A stretch of 64,000 nucleotides of DNA from Onchocerca lupi (lineage: Eukaryota; Nematoda; Chromadorea; Rhabditida; Onchocercidae): NCBI GenBank assembly GCA_028564675.1, contig JAOVVO010000074.1, forward strand, positions 1 to 64,000. The letters are read 5' to 3'. A program made the translations under genes and the position numbers. A model generated the notes under the pieces. That model was not told the DNA's origin and searched no databases. It was given only the letters and a program-made list of their open reading frames with translations. Every line of letters begins with the position of its first letter. The first letter of the stretch is position 1. This document shows, in pieces, positions 52,401-64,000 of this stretch.

Positions 52401-53797
52401 CTTTTTGCAAATCTTTTTGAACAATTAATGTACACGCATTGTTAAGAAGGTCAAGCAAGATCACATCCGCATTTTTTACTAAGATTACAACAACTGCTAG
52501 CAAGTAAGAGTGGGAGAAAATAAGGTTAAATAAATCAATAATATAAGAATAATCGTAAAATCTTGTTTTTCTTACTTTTGGTATTCTGAATAGAAGTATC
52601 AGTTAAACATTCTGTTTTTTTAAAGTATGTGATCATCTTCTCGACGCCTGTCGTATCTCCCAAGAAAGGAAGGAAGACGATAATGACGACTAATTAAAAA
52701 AAATTAATTCAAAACTCATTTGACGAAGCATTCGTCTTTATGATGACAAGATTTGCCGACATTTTGTGAAGGTTTGAAAGCAATGAGTTGCAATCAATGA
52801 ACAAATCGATAGATTATTGACAAGATGACAAGATATCGATTTATTCAGCTATATGTGAGGATTTTTCAGTTCTTGAAACAAATAAAATTCCAATACGACG
52901 CCAAATCATTAAAAGAACAGTCATTTGTTTCAAATGGTAGATCAAAATGAAAATCAAGAATTTAGCAAATACTACATCTATGTACAAATTAGCATCATCT
53001 TTGCTGATCGGAACATACTACTCAGAAAATAAGAAAAAAAGCAATGGTCACTATAAAATGTGAAAGATTAATTTCAAATGTAACAATGGCCAAGATATCA
53101 TAGCCAACTTTTACAATAAGCACATATTTTAGCATTTAGATTAAATATGTCAAAATTGAAATTTTTGGCAGAATTACAAATATTATTCCAGCATTAGTTC
53201 CTCTTTAAATCGATGTTTTACCACTAACAAATATGAATAATTTCTGAAATGATAGATTCAAAACTGAAATAGTTTTATAGGATCTGAAAAAGTGATACAT
53301 TTGGCTTGAGTGTTTTATTGAGCAATTTCATAAGAATACTTTACTACTTTAACATTTTTTATTCTAAAATTTGAGAAATTTTGCCTAAAAGATTGATCTC
53401 GAAAGAGATAATTTCAATTTGCAATAATTGCAGCTACTTTTCTGTCACAAACACTGCTAGCTACGAAAACATTTCAAATTGTCTGCCAATAAATCAAAAA
53501 ATTCATGAAAGAATAAGTTAATTTGCTATTATTATTATTATTACTACTCAACGATATGAAAATATATTAAAGCATATTGGTAATTAGCATATTGCACATG
53601 TAACGAATACAATAATAAACTTATCATACAGGCAATCAATCAATCAATTAAGATTACAAATAAAAAGTCATATCATGGATGGGAATAAGGTTGTAGATAG
53701 AGCAGTAGAATAAGATCATGGAATAAATGATGTGCAAAATTTAATTTAAATGATGAATCCTGAATTATGAGGAAATGAGAAGAAATCTTAATGGTAA
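49405..53797. other. Intergenic region between convergent UTP20 and Reeler/EGF genes
   Basis: The first part is probably UTP20 3' UTR. No frame beyond it has coding character on either strand. Short T runs and an ATT microsatellite (about 53527-53543) are the only repeats seen. Confidence 0.5.
49723..49728 (+). terminator. Candidate polyadenylation signal of UTP20
   Basis: AATAAA, 319 bases after the UTP20 stop codon, is the first clear match downstream in sense orientation. The implied 3' UTR of about 340 bases is plausible. Confidence 0.4.
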
Positions 53798-56700
53798 TTA
53801 CAGATATTCAATATTAACAATTTTGTCGTATCGTTTACTAATACTTCGATTTCTCCCATCTGCGTCCTTTTTTGTCAAACTTTGTACCAGCCTTTCATTA
53901 TTTCTCGAGAATGTTCGATGTAACTGAAAACAAATTGAATTTTCTTGGATATCATTATCACTGCTGATAACTCCATCTCATCCAGGTGAATATTTCTTCA
54001 ATTTTCAAACGAAAAAAAATTAATAATCAATCGCGGTTGAAATTTCGTATGACTTTAGAACAGATGAACTATTGTTCGTATTGTTACGGCAAAAAAAAAT
54101 TCTTATTACTAATATTTGTTTTACTAAATAACCATAGTTTTACTAGTTTGAAAAAATTTCAAAATTTTTGGTATTATTAAACTTGTTTTAAATTAAATCA
54201 TATATTCGATTTTATTAAACTTGTTAAAGATTTTCAAAATTGGTACTATTAAATTTGTTACCTCTAACGATAAATTATTAGCTGTATATGATAAAACAGA
54301 GCGATATACCGGAGTAAACTGAACACTGTTTGAATTTACTTCACCCTCTTCGATCATTAATTGACCTGAAATCGCAATTTGATTTTATGAAAACTGGCAA
54401 GCGTAAAAAATCACGTTAATGGTTTACATTTTGCGTCATGGATGCAAAGTTTAGAGCATGAAGGCCTTGTCCTGATCCTAGTAAATATAGCGTTTCCGCT
54501 TCAAAAAAATATATCGCAAAATTCTTCATAGAAATTAGCGTCAGCATCGTGAGAAAATTTTAGCAGCGGAGAAATAATCAAATAATTTAAAAATTCAAAT
54601 TTTATTTCCTCACCGAGATTACTTGATGTAACAAGTGCCACCAAGGGTTTACCATCTGGATTCGGATCAACTGTAAGGAAACCATAGTGTATGTGCTGAT
54701 CAGTCGTATCATTTCTATTTATTGCTATTGATCTGAAAATTTTGAACGACAAATAAAAACGGGAATAATTTAAAATAATTATTGTTTAGGAAAATGATCA
54801 ATATAACTGAGTAAGCGATGATTATCCAATGAATGAATTGATGGAATGAAAACATCGTAAATAAGAAATCATTATTTAACGGAAGGATTCATCTAAATGA
54901 TGGTATTAGGAGGCAATAAACAATTCTTATTTAAAGAATTCATCATTTTAATTGAACAATATATCTTATTGACACCTAAATATTTAGATAAAGTTTCAAA
55001 TTGAGTGAGTCAAATTAAGTCACTATTTTAGGTTACGTGAAACATTAGATTTTGATGTGAATGATTATTGTTGCATCAACATACGTGAAATTGATACTCG
55101 GTTTACCAAACATTAATACATCAGCAACTGTAATTGCGAGAATTTCTGTGTAGGACATCCCTTCAAAATTTGCCACATAATCTACAGTACGTGAACGTGT
55201 ACCTAAATGGATGAAAAGAGATCATCAACTGCATGCGTTCATTTATCTTTCTGAATGATCTCATGCTGCTGATAAATCTGATTTGTGTAGCTGAAGCCAC
55301 GGCAAATAATATCGAGATTACACTGATATAAGCTCAATCAATAATGCCAAGATTACACTGATATCAGCTCAATCTAAGATATTAGCTCAATCAATCAATC
55401 AATCAATCAATCACTCCTAATTGATTACTAACCATTTACTTCAGCTTTCCATATACCGATCATCCAAGCTAATGGAAGTAAGATTGGAGCAAGCGGTTTG
55501 ATTGTTTTTACTGAAATTTATTTCTCATCAGAGAGAACTTCAGGGTGAAATTTAAGAAAATGAGAAACTAACTCCTGAAAAATAAACGAGATTACTATAC
55601 TATCCATAATTAAACTGTAAATAATAATGCATTTCGAATAATTGATCCTTCTTTTCTTTTTCAAAATCTAATTAGAAAAGAATGTGCATGCAATTAATTG
55701 TTGCAAATACTAATTATCATTATGATAAAGCAGACCAGTTTCGTTCGAATAAGTGCACTGTCCGCAGGAAAGGGCACAATTGACATCAAAAAATGGCGTG
55801 TGACCACGCATTTGTTCACATTGACCCTGCTTCTTCCATTGTTTGCAACTGCCATAAATATCTTGACAAGGCCCTTAATCAATCATTATCAGCAACAAAG
55901 ATCAAGAATTTCGAATCTGATTTTATTTTAGCAGAAGAGAAAGTACTTGATGATCAACAATGCAATCTCAGACAATACGGTATGACAAACTGAACAAATT
56001 TTGTTAAAACCAACGATCGCAATCTTTTCCCATCCATCCTGGTTCGCAGATACATAAATAATCGTTCCATTTGTCAACGCATTTTGCACCGTTTTTACAG
56101 CGTCGAAAGTTGCATTCATTTATTTCTGCAGAAAAGCAAATTTTACTTTAAATTTCATTTTTCAAAATGGACTGCGTGGGCTGATTTAACTGTCATCAAT
56201 TTGACTGAAATCAATCGCCTCTTGTATGTAAACAAAATGAAATGACAATCTCACTTTGTCTTATCAATCCGCAATTGAGTTTAGATAAGCAAAATTGAAT
56301 TGCATGAGTGCACTGACATTTGGATGAAGTAGAAAGAAGAACATTTTTTAAAGTGAAATTACCGCGTTCGCAATATCTTCCAGAAGCGCCGGGTGGACAT
56401 TTACAGCCTAATTCACCGTTACTTTTCTCCACACAGGTACCATTTCTCTTGCATAAATTAGGATCACATTTTCCTGCAATTGTTGCTCACAGCCCTTTCT
56501 TTCACAGAGATTATTTCAGCAATTGAAATTTATGAATTTCATAAAAGAATGTTATTTTGTGTGAAAGTTTTCCTCCGTCTCAAATCCATGTGGTCATATA
56601 ATGAATAATTATAGAAAGTGATACTCAAGAAAGTGAATGTGCGGTGAAAAAAGTATCAAATTCTTCAACTGACAAAATTGCGAGTGACCGAAAAATCATC

Positions 56701-58964
56701 TTTCAATTCTACTAATTTATAGTAAGTCTGAGTAATCTTAGAAAAAAAAAAATATTGATATAGAGACGAATGGATCAGGGAAATGAGGAAAAGGATCATG
56801 GAATGTGATCCATGGATTCAACATTTTTAAAAGTCTCCAGTTTCAAAATCTGTTTCAAAATTCAAATTTTCTACACTCTTATAATTTAAATAATAGCATG
56901 CTCGTCGATTTATGGAAAAAAAGCCTGCAAATAAAATGAATGTTGCGCACAGTTCACTTCTTATCTTTCCCGAATGAATTCCGCTTAATCACTCATGTGT
57001 TCAAAGAGTTTTGCAAATTCGATGAGAAGATATTTGAAATTATCAGATTATCTCATACTTTTTAAATAAATGAACAAATATGAAGGAATTGGAAAACGCA
57101 CGTGTGCAAAATTTGCCGGCATAATCCTTCCAACATGAGCATTCATAAGAATCCTTCAAACTAATACATTTTCCCGAAACACAATTATGTTTGATACACT
57201 GATTCTTTACTGAAATAAATTAAGGAAAGACTAAAAGTTTCGTGAAATTCATTCATTGTCACACATCGATGAAGCACCAACAGCTCTTCTTAAACATAAA
57301 TGAATTATTAAAAATGATCGATCAATCTTTTCCACTATAAAAATTGAATTTGCTATTAAATAAGAGGAAAAACGAATAAATTCGAACTTTGACACAGTGG
57401 ACCAGTCCAACCTTCTTTACATAAACAAATAAAGCCCATAGCTACAGTGCTGTCTAAACGACATCGTCCACCGTTTTGGCATAGATTCTCGATGCATTTA
57501 TCTAGAAAACTTTCAATCAATGCTTATCTCTTATCAAATCAGCAACATTTACAAATTTCCAAATGGTATGCAAACTTCATCCATTTACCCAAAATCAATT
57601 ATTAAATAAACGAAATGGATAAATGAATAGAGAAACACACTTACTCATTCGTGTCATAGACGTTATCTTCACTTTTGTTTTGGTCATTTCATTATTCAAA
57701 TCTGCCGTGGAGATTTTCGGGAAGCGACCATCGTAAATATGCTCAATTTCATTCGTTTTTTCGATCTCTAGTTGCCATGGTGCAGTAGTATGAACCGACG
57801 GTAATTGGCTTGTCATGGAATTTTCAGATTCCCATAATGGAGTTGTAAATGGCACAACGGTTGACCATGCTTTCTCGTTCACTTCTTCTTCTTCTTCTTC
57901 TTCAACTTCATTTTCATGATGATAAGCCAAATCTCGTAAAGTTTCCGGAACAATGCTTAAAAGAGTAAACTTCAACCAAACTGAATAGTAGCAATAGCAG
58001 ATGAAGAATTTGATGAGATTTGAACAGTGAATTACTGAACTGTGTCTTCTCCTCTATTAATCAATCGATTTATTAAATTGTATCTATTGTCTTACATATA
58101 TCTATTCTTCAAAATTCGAATTCTTGTCAAAATTATGTTTTGATAGTATAAAGATCAATGATCTGTGTACTCAAATAAGAAGAATGTTAAACCTTAATCT
58201 TGTCAATCAAATTGTAACAATCAAATTATCTTGAAAAAATAAAAAATGATAAAATTCGGATGTTCGAAGTTGTTTGGGGGAATATTATATTCTCATAATT
58301 CTAAAATAAAAACAGTATCAAATCGTAAAAATATTTTTTAACAGATCGAAGATTTCCTCGGACTTTGCAAAGGAAGTCTTTGATTTGATGAAAATAAAAA
58401 GTGGCAACTTCTCATTTTTCTTTCGAACAATTTTTACCTTTGTAACTTATGTTTTTCATAGATTGTATATTGGATAACATTTGACCTGTCCTTCCTATTG
58501 GATAAAATTTGATCTGTTCCTGATCTGTTCTTGCTGTCGGTTGTTGTCAAATTTTCAGTATTTTTGGCAGAGGATACAGATCGCATGTAATAACTATTCG
58601 TTAATGATTCATCAGATTTTCGCTTCTTAGCTAAAAGATCAAAGGATTTCTCTGAGAAAACCAGCAATTATCGATTTATGAAAAACTAAAATATTTCCTT
58701 TCGTCTGAATTAGACTTTGTTTTAAAGAATTGCTAATGAAACAACTACTGTAACTTCAAAGTACAGTGCATTGGGAACTATTTCATTTCATTTGTGGATT
58801 ATTCCAGATCTTTTTTTATATTTCAGAATAAGAACGATTATTCCGTTTCAAATAATTATTTCAAAAATTTCTTTTCAGAAACTTCTATGTAATTTAGAGG
58901 AAAAAAATCAAAATTTGAGCAAAATTATCCAGTTTAAGAAACGATTTGGAATTGAAATACAAAA

Positions 58965-59003
<39 letters not shown>

Positions 59004-60171
59004 AGCACATTTCATAGCCACTCTTTCATTAGTGATGAGATCGAGATGCTTTCCTCTCCAAGTGATAGGAATGATGAAGCCATTTTCCGGTCGCCATCTC
59101 TCCCAATAAATTTCATCCTCTTCAGCGATCGTCAACCTGGCAGCATTATTTATTTCTCTAATGATTCTTTCAATGAAAGCTAAAACTCGAAGATCAACTG
59201 AAATTGCACCCTTCATAAATTTCGAAAGCAATTAATTCAGGTCATTTTCAGGCCTAATATATAACCTAGAATAAACAAAATGCAAGATTTAAAGTTGAAA
59301 GAACTATTTCTCATTACAAGCCGATGTCAAATCATCAATCGACATTACTTCACAAAGAAAGAAAAGTTTTTTTAAGTATTCTTCTTGCTCATCAAATGGT
59401 CGGCTTATAAGTTCAAATGATAGTACTGCAATTCGGATTTGAATACATTATCAGTAAATTACCCATCGTTATATTTCTTATGAATATAAATTTACGCAAA
59501 GCAGAAGTTCAAATTTAAAACATTAGCAAAAGTTTTGCTATAATGTAAAAATAGCAGTCTGAAAAAATTTACATAAATTGGACAGCTCCAATATCTTTGT
59601 CAGTAGTCCATTCCAATTGTGCGATGAATTTTTTCGAATCATCAATATGCGTTACTGAATCCTCCCAACTTGAACCATGTGGATTGCAATCTTGCATCCG
59701 AATCCCAAATGTTTTCCAGTTTTCATTCTCGATAAAACGACCACCTTTCAAGGAACCAAGCAGAAATCCATTTTCATTCGTTAATCTACCTTGAAGTAGC
59801 AGGCCACGAAAATGCACAAAACCAGTTAAGCGAACTATAATATAGAAATAATTTTTGGTTGATTTGAGGAAATATTGCATTTATTCTAAATTTATTTTGA
59901 CAGATTTTTGATTTTCAAATTAAATTTAATCAAAAAATAACATTTGAATAAACTTACTGGTGTAAATTTTTCCTGGTTCATAATAGCGTGTCTCATATCC
60001 TTTATCATCCATAAAATGAAATTCGAAGGGTGGAGATGTTTCTTGTGGTTTTCCATGGACTACTCGATTCATTCGCATTGAATGACGCATCATACAATGA
60101 AAACCACTGAATTCAGTAAGAGCTGCTTGAATGGAAGTCCAAAGAGTAGTGACGATTAGAATGAATAGCAT
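53798..60171 (-). CDS. Secreted Reeler / 4x EGF / ShKT-domain protein, 16 exons
   Basis: Exons, all phase-consistent, give 796 aa: 60171-59958, 59834-59573, 59403-59318, 59197-59003, 58651-58438, 58377-58343, 57980-57645, 57501-57388, 57209-57102, 56473-56363, 56125-56015, 55873-55736, 55202-55085, 54732-54614, 54365-54262, 53923-53798. A signal peptide (MLFILIVTTLWTSIQA) precedes a Reeler domain (residues about 20-158: YEPGKIYT, VHFRGLLLQGR, DSVTHIDDSKK). A Lys/Ser-rich, then Glu-rich linker reaches about residue 447. Each of four following exons encodes a six-cysteine EGF module (about 448-595). The next exon is a six-cysteine ShKT domain (about 596-635, CQDIYGSC...CALSCGQC). The last 155 residues are unrecognised. 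An extracellular or matrix role is inference; there is no membrane anchor. ShKT domains are common in nematode secreted proteins, where they are structural modules. Confidence 0.85.
55386..55412. repeat. (TCAA)n microsatellite beside a short direct repeat
   Basis: About six TCAA units. Just before it, GATTACACTGATAT-AGCTCAATC occurs twice (about 55315 and 55352). Both lie in the intron between the ShKT exon and the following exon. Confidence 0.85.
58970..59001. repeat. 32-base poly-A run abutting a splice donor
   Basis: On the minus strand this is a T run whose first T is the T of the GT donor ending exon 59197-59003 of the Reeler/EGF gene. Confidence 0.9.
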
Positions 60172-63100
60172 TGTACCTTAAAAATAACCAAAAGTTTGAA
60201 AATATACAGAAGTTTTTGAAAATTGAGCATCGCTGAATCCAGCAAGCAGTATAATTGAATAATAATTTCATGCAATTTCATTAAGATTATCCTTTCAATA
60301 AACATAATGAACAATACCAATAAGCATAATAATAACAAGCATAATAACTAAGAATAATAGCAGTGAAAATACTGTTCCTGATGAAATTCAGGACAATTTA
60401 ATGAATTTCAAATTTAATGTGAAAATTTAATTAGGCAAAATAGCAAGAATTTCGTTTTAGTTAAAGTTAAATTGATAGAAAACTCACTTTAACATCAGCA
60501 TGCAGTATGAAGAATTGAGGATCTCAAACTAATATGTGTGAAAAGGATTTAAAGGATTTACCTTGCAATGCTTGCCTAATTTGATATTTAAATCTTAGCC
60601 TGCTTATTGATATTTTTGAAATTACATCGTCCTCTACTTTCTTTTTTCATTTAATATATCATCAATATAACTCGAAAATCAGTATAAGATGAGGGAGCAA
60701 TTGAGCAGTTTGAACTTAGGTGAATAGACATGCAAAGAGGAAGAAGAGGTATAAGCTTATTCCGAGATTCTTTTTAGGTCATCTGAATCAAAATTTTTGA
60801 TATAGCAAATAGAGTCGATTCGAACTGTCATGTATAAGTAGAAATTTGTAATATTTCTCAGACAAATGAATCACTTATTCATATCTCGGCACGAAGGTCT
60901 TTGTTCTCTCATCTTTTGATCTGCTAATAGAGCTCATGTGCGTTGTTTGAAATGTTGCAAATCATGTTAATTGTCTGAAATGTTGCAAAGATTAAAACTT
61001 GCATGCTTTGTCTTAAAATGTTGTAAATCATATTAATTCACTGGAATGTTGCAAGAGCTAAAGTTTTATGCTTCATTTAAAATATTGTGAGCATTGTCAA
61101 TATCTTATCCTTTGCTTTATATCCAACTTTTTGCACAATTAATGTGCTGTTAAGCCTCTATCTACAATCAAAATCAAAGATTATCCACAGAAAGAGGAGC
61201 TTTTCGAATCAACATTATTAATGTCAAAGTTCAGTATCATCAACATCATTATCAGTAGCAATTAGTGGTGAAACAAAAAAAAAAAAAAAAAAAAAAACGA
61301 TGATCACAAAAAGAAAGTAGGACAATTTAATGAATATTCAAACAACTATTAGTATCTTTTATTATTTACCATGTATTGTTCATTTAATCTTTTCTATTGT
61401 ATAAGCGCAATATTGTGTATAATATCGTAGAAACCCAATAAAGACTATTGTTTTGACCTAACGGATTAACAACAGCAAGAAGAATCATCCTACAATCCAA
61501 TCAGATTGCAAATGAAATTAACAAATATATGTGAAGGTGAGTGATTCTTTTGTTTAGTTGTCAAAATACGATTTGGATAGTGAAAAGTATTGTTTATACA
61601 ATGATCATTCGTATTGAAGCATTATATTGTTTCTTCTTATTATAAGAATATAATCATTTTCAACTATTTTCAGAAAATTACAGAATGGAATAGAAAGTAG
61701 AAGCACATAGATTCAATTAAAATAACTTTTTTTTTTTTTTTTTTTTGCAAATTAAAGCAAATAGACGGTCATGCAAGTGATTCAGAGCTTTCTTACAGAA
61801 TAAAAACCGAATTACTTAGAAAATGTAAATGAACGAAAGCATTTAAGAAAAAATATGAGAGCGATGAGTTGCTTTGATGATACTCACGTTCAATGACTTT
61901 TGAAGAACGGCTAATCGTGAAATGCCACTATAAACTGCAAATTGAAATTGAGTCAAAAGAATTATATTACTTACTATAAGCTTCCATCCTTATTTATTTC
62001 TTTTGGCATCAGTAGATCAGTCATGGATGTTTGGCTTAAAATTGCATTATTTTTAATTAATAACTTTCTTTTATTAATTGAATTTGGAAAACTACAAGTC
62101 AAACATTTTTCATCATGTAAAAGTTAAATTGATAATATTGCAAATTGGAATGTCATATGTTGCTTTCTTCAGAAGGTTAAAAAAAAAGAGAGAATGCTGC
62201 AGTAAAAGTGAACAAGAGAGCGAGGTGTTAGATAGGGTCGAATCAGGTTAAATCGGGTCAGATTATCGGAGGGTTATGTCATCGAAAATATGTCGAGAAA
62301 GAAAAAAAAAGATCATTTTTAGATTTAGAATGTTCCTTTGACCGTGTCCCTTTCTCAGCAAATTAATTTTTTCTTGCTTAATATGTTAAATGCGTGAAAA
62401 TGAATGATTTCTTTAAAATGAAATAAAAAATTTCACCTTTTTAATAAAACGATGAAAGTGCCATATTATTGAGGGATGCACTTGAAAATCAGATTTTCGT
62501 CTCATCCGGAACCTGTGGAATTTTGAAGTGGGCCATATGTGAAGAAATTGAACACTTGATATGAACAAGAATTTGATTTGAAAGCCCATTATCAGTTCAA
62601 ATTAATAAATGAATGTGAAATGGTGGCAACATGATGAAAACGATTCATTTTAAATAAGATGAAAGATATTTAAAAGGTTGATTTAATTTCCATATGATTG
62701 CTCATCATCTGTTTCCATTCTCCTAACAATTCCCATTTTCTCCTGCTTACTCATGCATTTTAATTCCTGGTTTCTGAACTTCATGCATCATTGCTTGTAC
62801 AGGTTGAAGAACGAACTGATCGATGCATGCGATTGCATTTATTTCAGTCTATCATCATTTCCCATATTTTTTAAGCTATTTAATTTAATGCTAATTCGGT
62901 TCATATCGATTTTCAGCTATTAGCCTAATTCTCTTAACAAGATGATTGCTTGGAATTAGAGCATAGGAAAAAGGAAAAGGTGAAATATTCTATTTCTAAA
63001 TCAAAATTTGCGATTGCATTTCAGAAGAAAAAGAAGAAAATGGATTATTGGCAATGGTAAAAACGATTTCTTTTTTTTGTTTTTTTTTTTTTTTGCTAAA

Positions 63101-63691
63101 ATTTAGCGTCGCGCCAAAAACAGCAGTGAAAGATATAGAAGTGTTCATTGGACAGAACGATGATAATTTATTCTTTTGAACTTTGATAAACAATATTATT
63201 TCTATGTCAATTCCTCGTTGAATTTCCCTTCTTCAAAAGAAAGCAGAAACAAACTGTTGTAAATCAATTCAAAATAAACGAAAACTATGGAAGAGTGTTG
63301 AACAAAAGTGATGACCACTATTAATAGCAAGCATAATTAGAAGCTTCACTCGGTTTTTTATAATTAATTGCCATAGGTTGGATGGAGATATTATGAGTAA
63401 TATGAAAGAAACTTTAAGCAACTCCGTCAAATGTTTGCTAGCCAAGTTTTGCTGTTTAATCAAGAAAAATAATTACGCTAAGTATGAATTAACTTTCGAA
63501 ATATACATCAAAATTATCTGCAGCCTAATAATAAGCATTCGAAGTTATCATATGCCTTATTTACACCTAGAATTATTAATATTATAGATGAAAAATATAT
63601 TTATCGAAAATAGAGTCGAGATCCATATCCAAAATATAAATATATAAAAATAAGATGAAACAAGAATGACAAAAGTTCCATCAAGAGAGTG
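60172..63691. other. Intergenic region upstream of the Reeler/EGF gene
   Basis: No convincing gene on either strand. It contains a degenerate tandem repeat at about 60945-61090, an A run at about 61276-61297 and a T run at about 61729-61746. The promoter of the Reeler/EGF gene should lie just above 60171; a TTTTTAAG acceptor five bases before its ATG may be a spliced-leader site. Confidence 0.5.
60945..61090. repeat. Degenerate tandem repeat, unit about 64 bp
   Basis: The segment AAATGTTGCAAATCAT-TTAATT-TGAAATGTTGCAA-GA-TAAA is seen twice with divergence and starts a third time (AAAATATTGTGAGC). Confidence 0.6.
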
Positions 63692-63934
63692 TCAATTGTT
63701 GACAAAATGATTCTGTGATGTTCCACTGCTGGTCATCCCTTTTATAAAGGCGGAAAAATTTTCAACAAAGTTGTTCCAGTCTGATAAGCCGGAAGAAGCA
63801 TCGCTAAAAGAAGCGCTTTTTGATAAAGGAAGAAATTGCAAGAACTGGTAAGTTAACTCGTTCAAAGTATATGGATAGAAATGACTGAAAAGGACAGCTA
63901 TTGGAAATGCTAATTTCGATAAGAGAAAAATCAT
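63692..63934 (-). CDS. Possible short secreted protein, 80 aa, unknown function
   Basis: A minus-strand frame begins with a signal-like stretch (MIFLLSKLAFPIAVLF), continues with a Ser/Asn-rich segment (SASFSDASSGLSDWNNF) and ends with TAA. The composition resembles a small secreted protein. No cysteine pattern or family is recognisable. Sequence above 63934 is cut by the window end, so this could be the last exon of a gene continuing outside, or a chance frame. Confidence 0.35.
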   Translation of the reverse strand: MIFLLSKLAFPIAVLFSHFYPYTLNELTYQFLQFLPLSKSASFSDASSGLSDWNNFVENFSAFIKGMTSSGTSQNHFVNN

Positions 63935-64000
63935 GATAATGATGATTGAATTGATTTTGAATAACTTGTTGTTGATTCAGAATAGGAACACGAAGATAAG

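Noticed and set aside
57888..57901. Trinucleotide microsatellite (TTC)n
   Set aside because: It is coding: it encodes the poly-Glu linker of the Reeler/EGF protein.
1..64000. tRNA, rRNA, CRISPR array or operon-like bacterial features
   Set aside because: No cloverleaf, conserved B-box or rRNA sequence was seen by eye, and the window is clearly spliced eukaryotic DNA. A covariance-model scan would be needed to exclude small ncRNAs.

Overview
This is AT-rich eukaryotic DNA with compact multi-exon genes. Introns are mostly 50-700 bp with TTTCAG-type acceptors, and several start codons sit a few bases after such an acceptor, as expected for spliced-leader trans-splicing. That style, a ShK-type cysteine domain on a secreted protein, the gene set and the many poly-A/T runs suggest a nematode, most likely a filarial-type (clade III) worm. 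The species is inference. I saw no rRNA or tRNA gene, no CRISPR array and no intact transposon.

Layout. (1) 125-5709, minus: an 18-exon TESK/LIMK-type protein kinase of about 842 aa ending in a CaaX-like Cys-Val-Ile-Leu. (2) 8005-8444, minus: a two-exon GTSF1-like protein with two CHHC zinc fingers (128 aa). (3) 8.5-15.0 kb: mostly non-coding, with a 51-bp tandem repeat, a degenerate 24-27-bp repeat, a possible 50-aa gene on minus and an unresolved multi-exon membrane-protein gene on plus (about 11.4-12.9 kb). (4) 15031-49404, plus: a complete UTP20 homologue (SSU processome, 18S rRNA maturation), about 50 exons and 2,680 aa. One intron of 12.8 kb (22815-35580) holds a whole gene on the other strand: (5) 23007-33594, minus, a chaoptin-like secreted leucine-rich-repeat protein with LRRNT and LRRCT caps and a hydrophobic, GPI-signal-like C-terminus. 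(6) 49.4-53.8 kb: intergenic. (7) 53798-60171, minus: a 16-exon, 796-aa secreted protein with a signal peptide, a Reeler domain, an acidic linker, four EGF modules and a ShKT domain. (8) 60.2-64 kb: intergenic, apart from a possible short secreted protein at 63692-63934.

Exon boundaries for the kinase, GTSF1-like, UTP20 and Reeler/EGF genes were traced by hand with donor, acceptor and reading phase checked at each junction. All keep frame throughout, except that the UTP20 first exon is uncertain. The LRR gene was traced across its 5' two thirds and its last two exons; the middle of its 3' third is approximate. Family assignments rest on recognised motifs and remembered family sequences, not on a database search. 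The genes do not form a pathway. The notable relation is structural: the LRR gene nested antisense inside UTP20.
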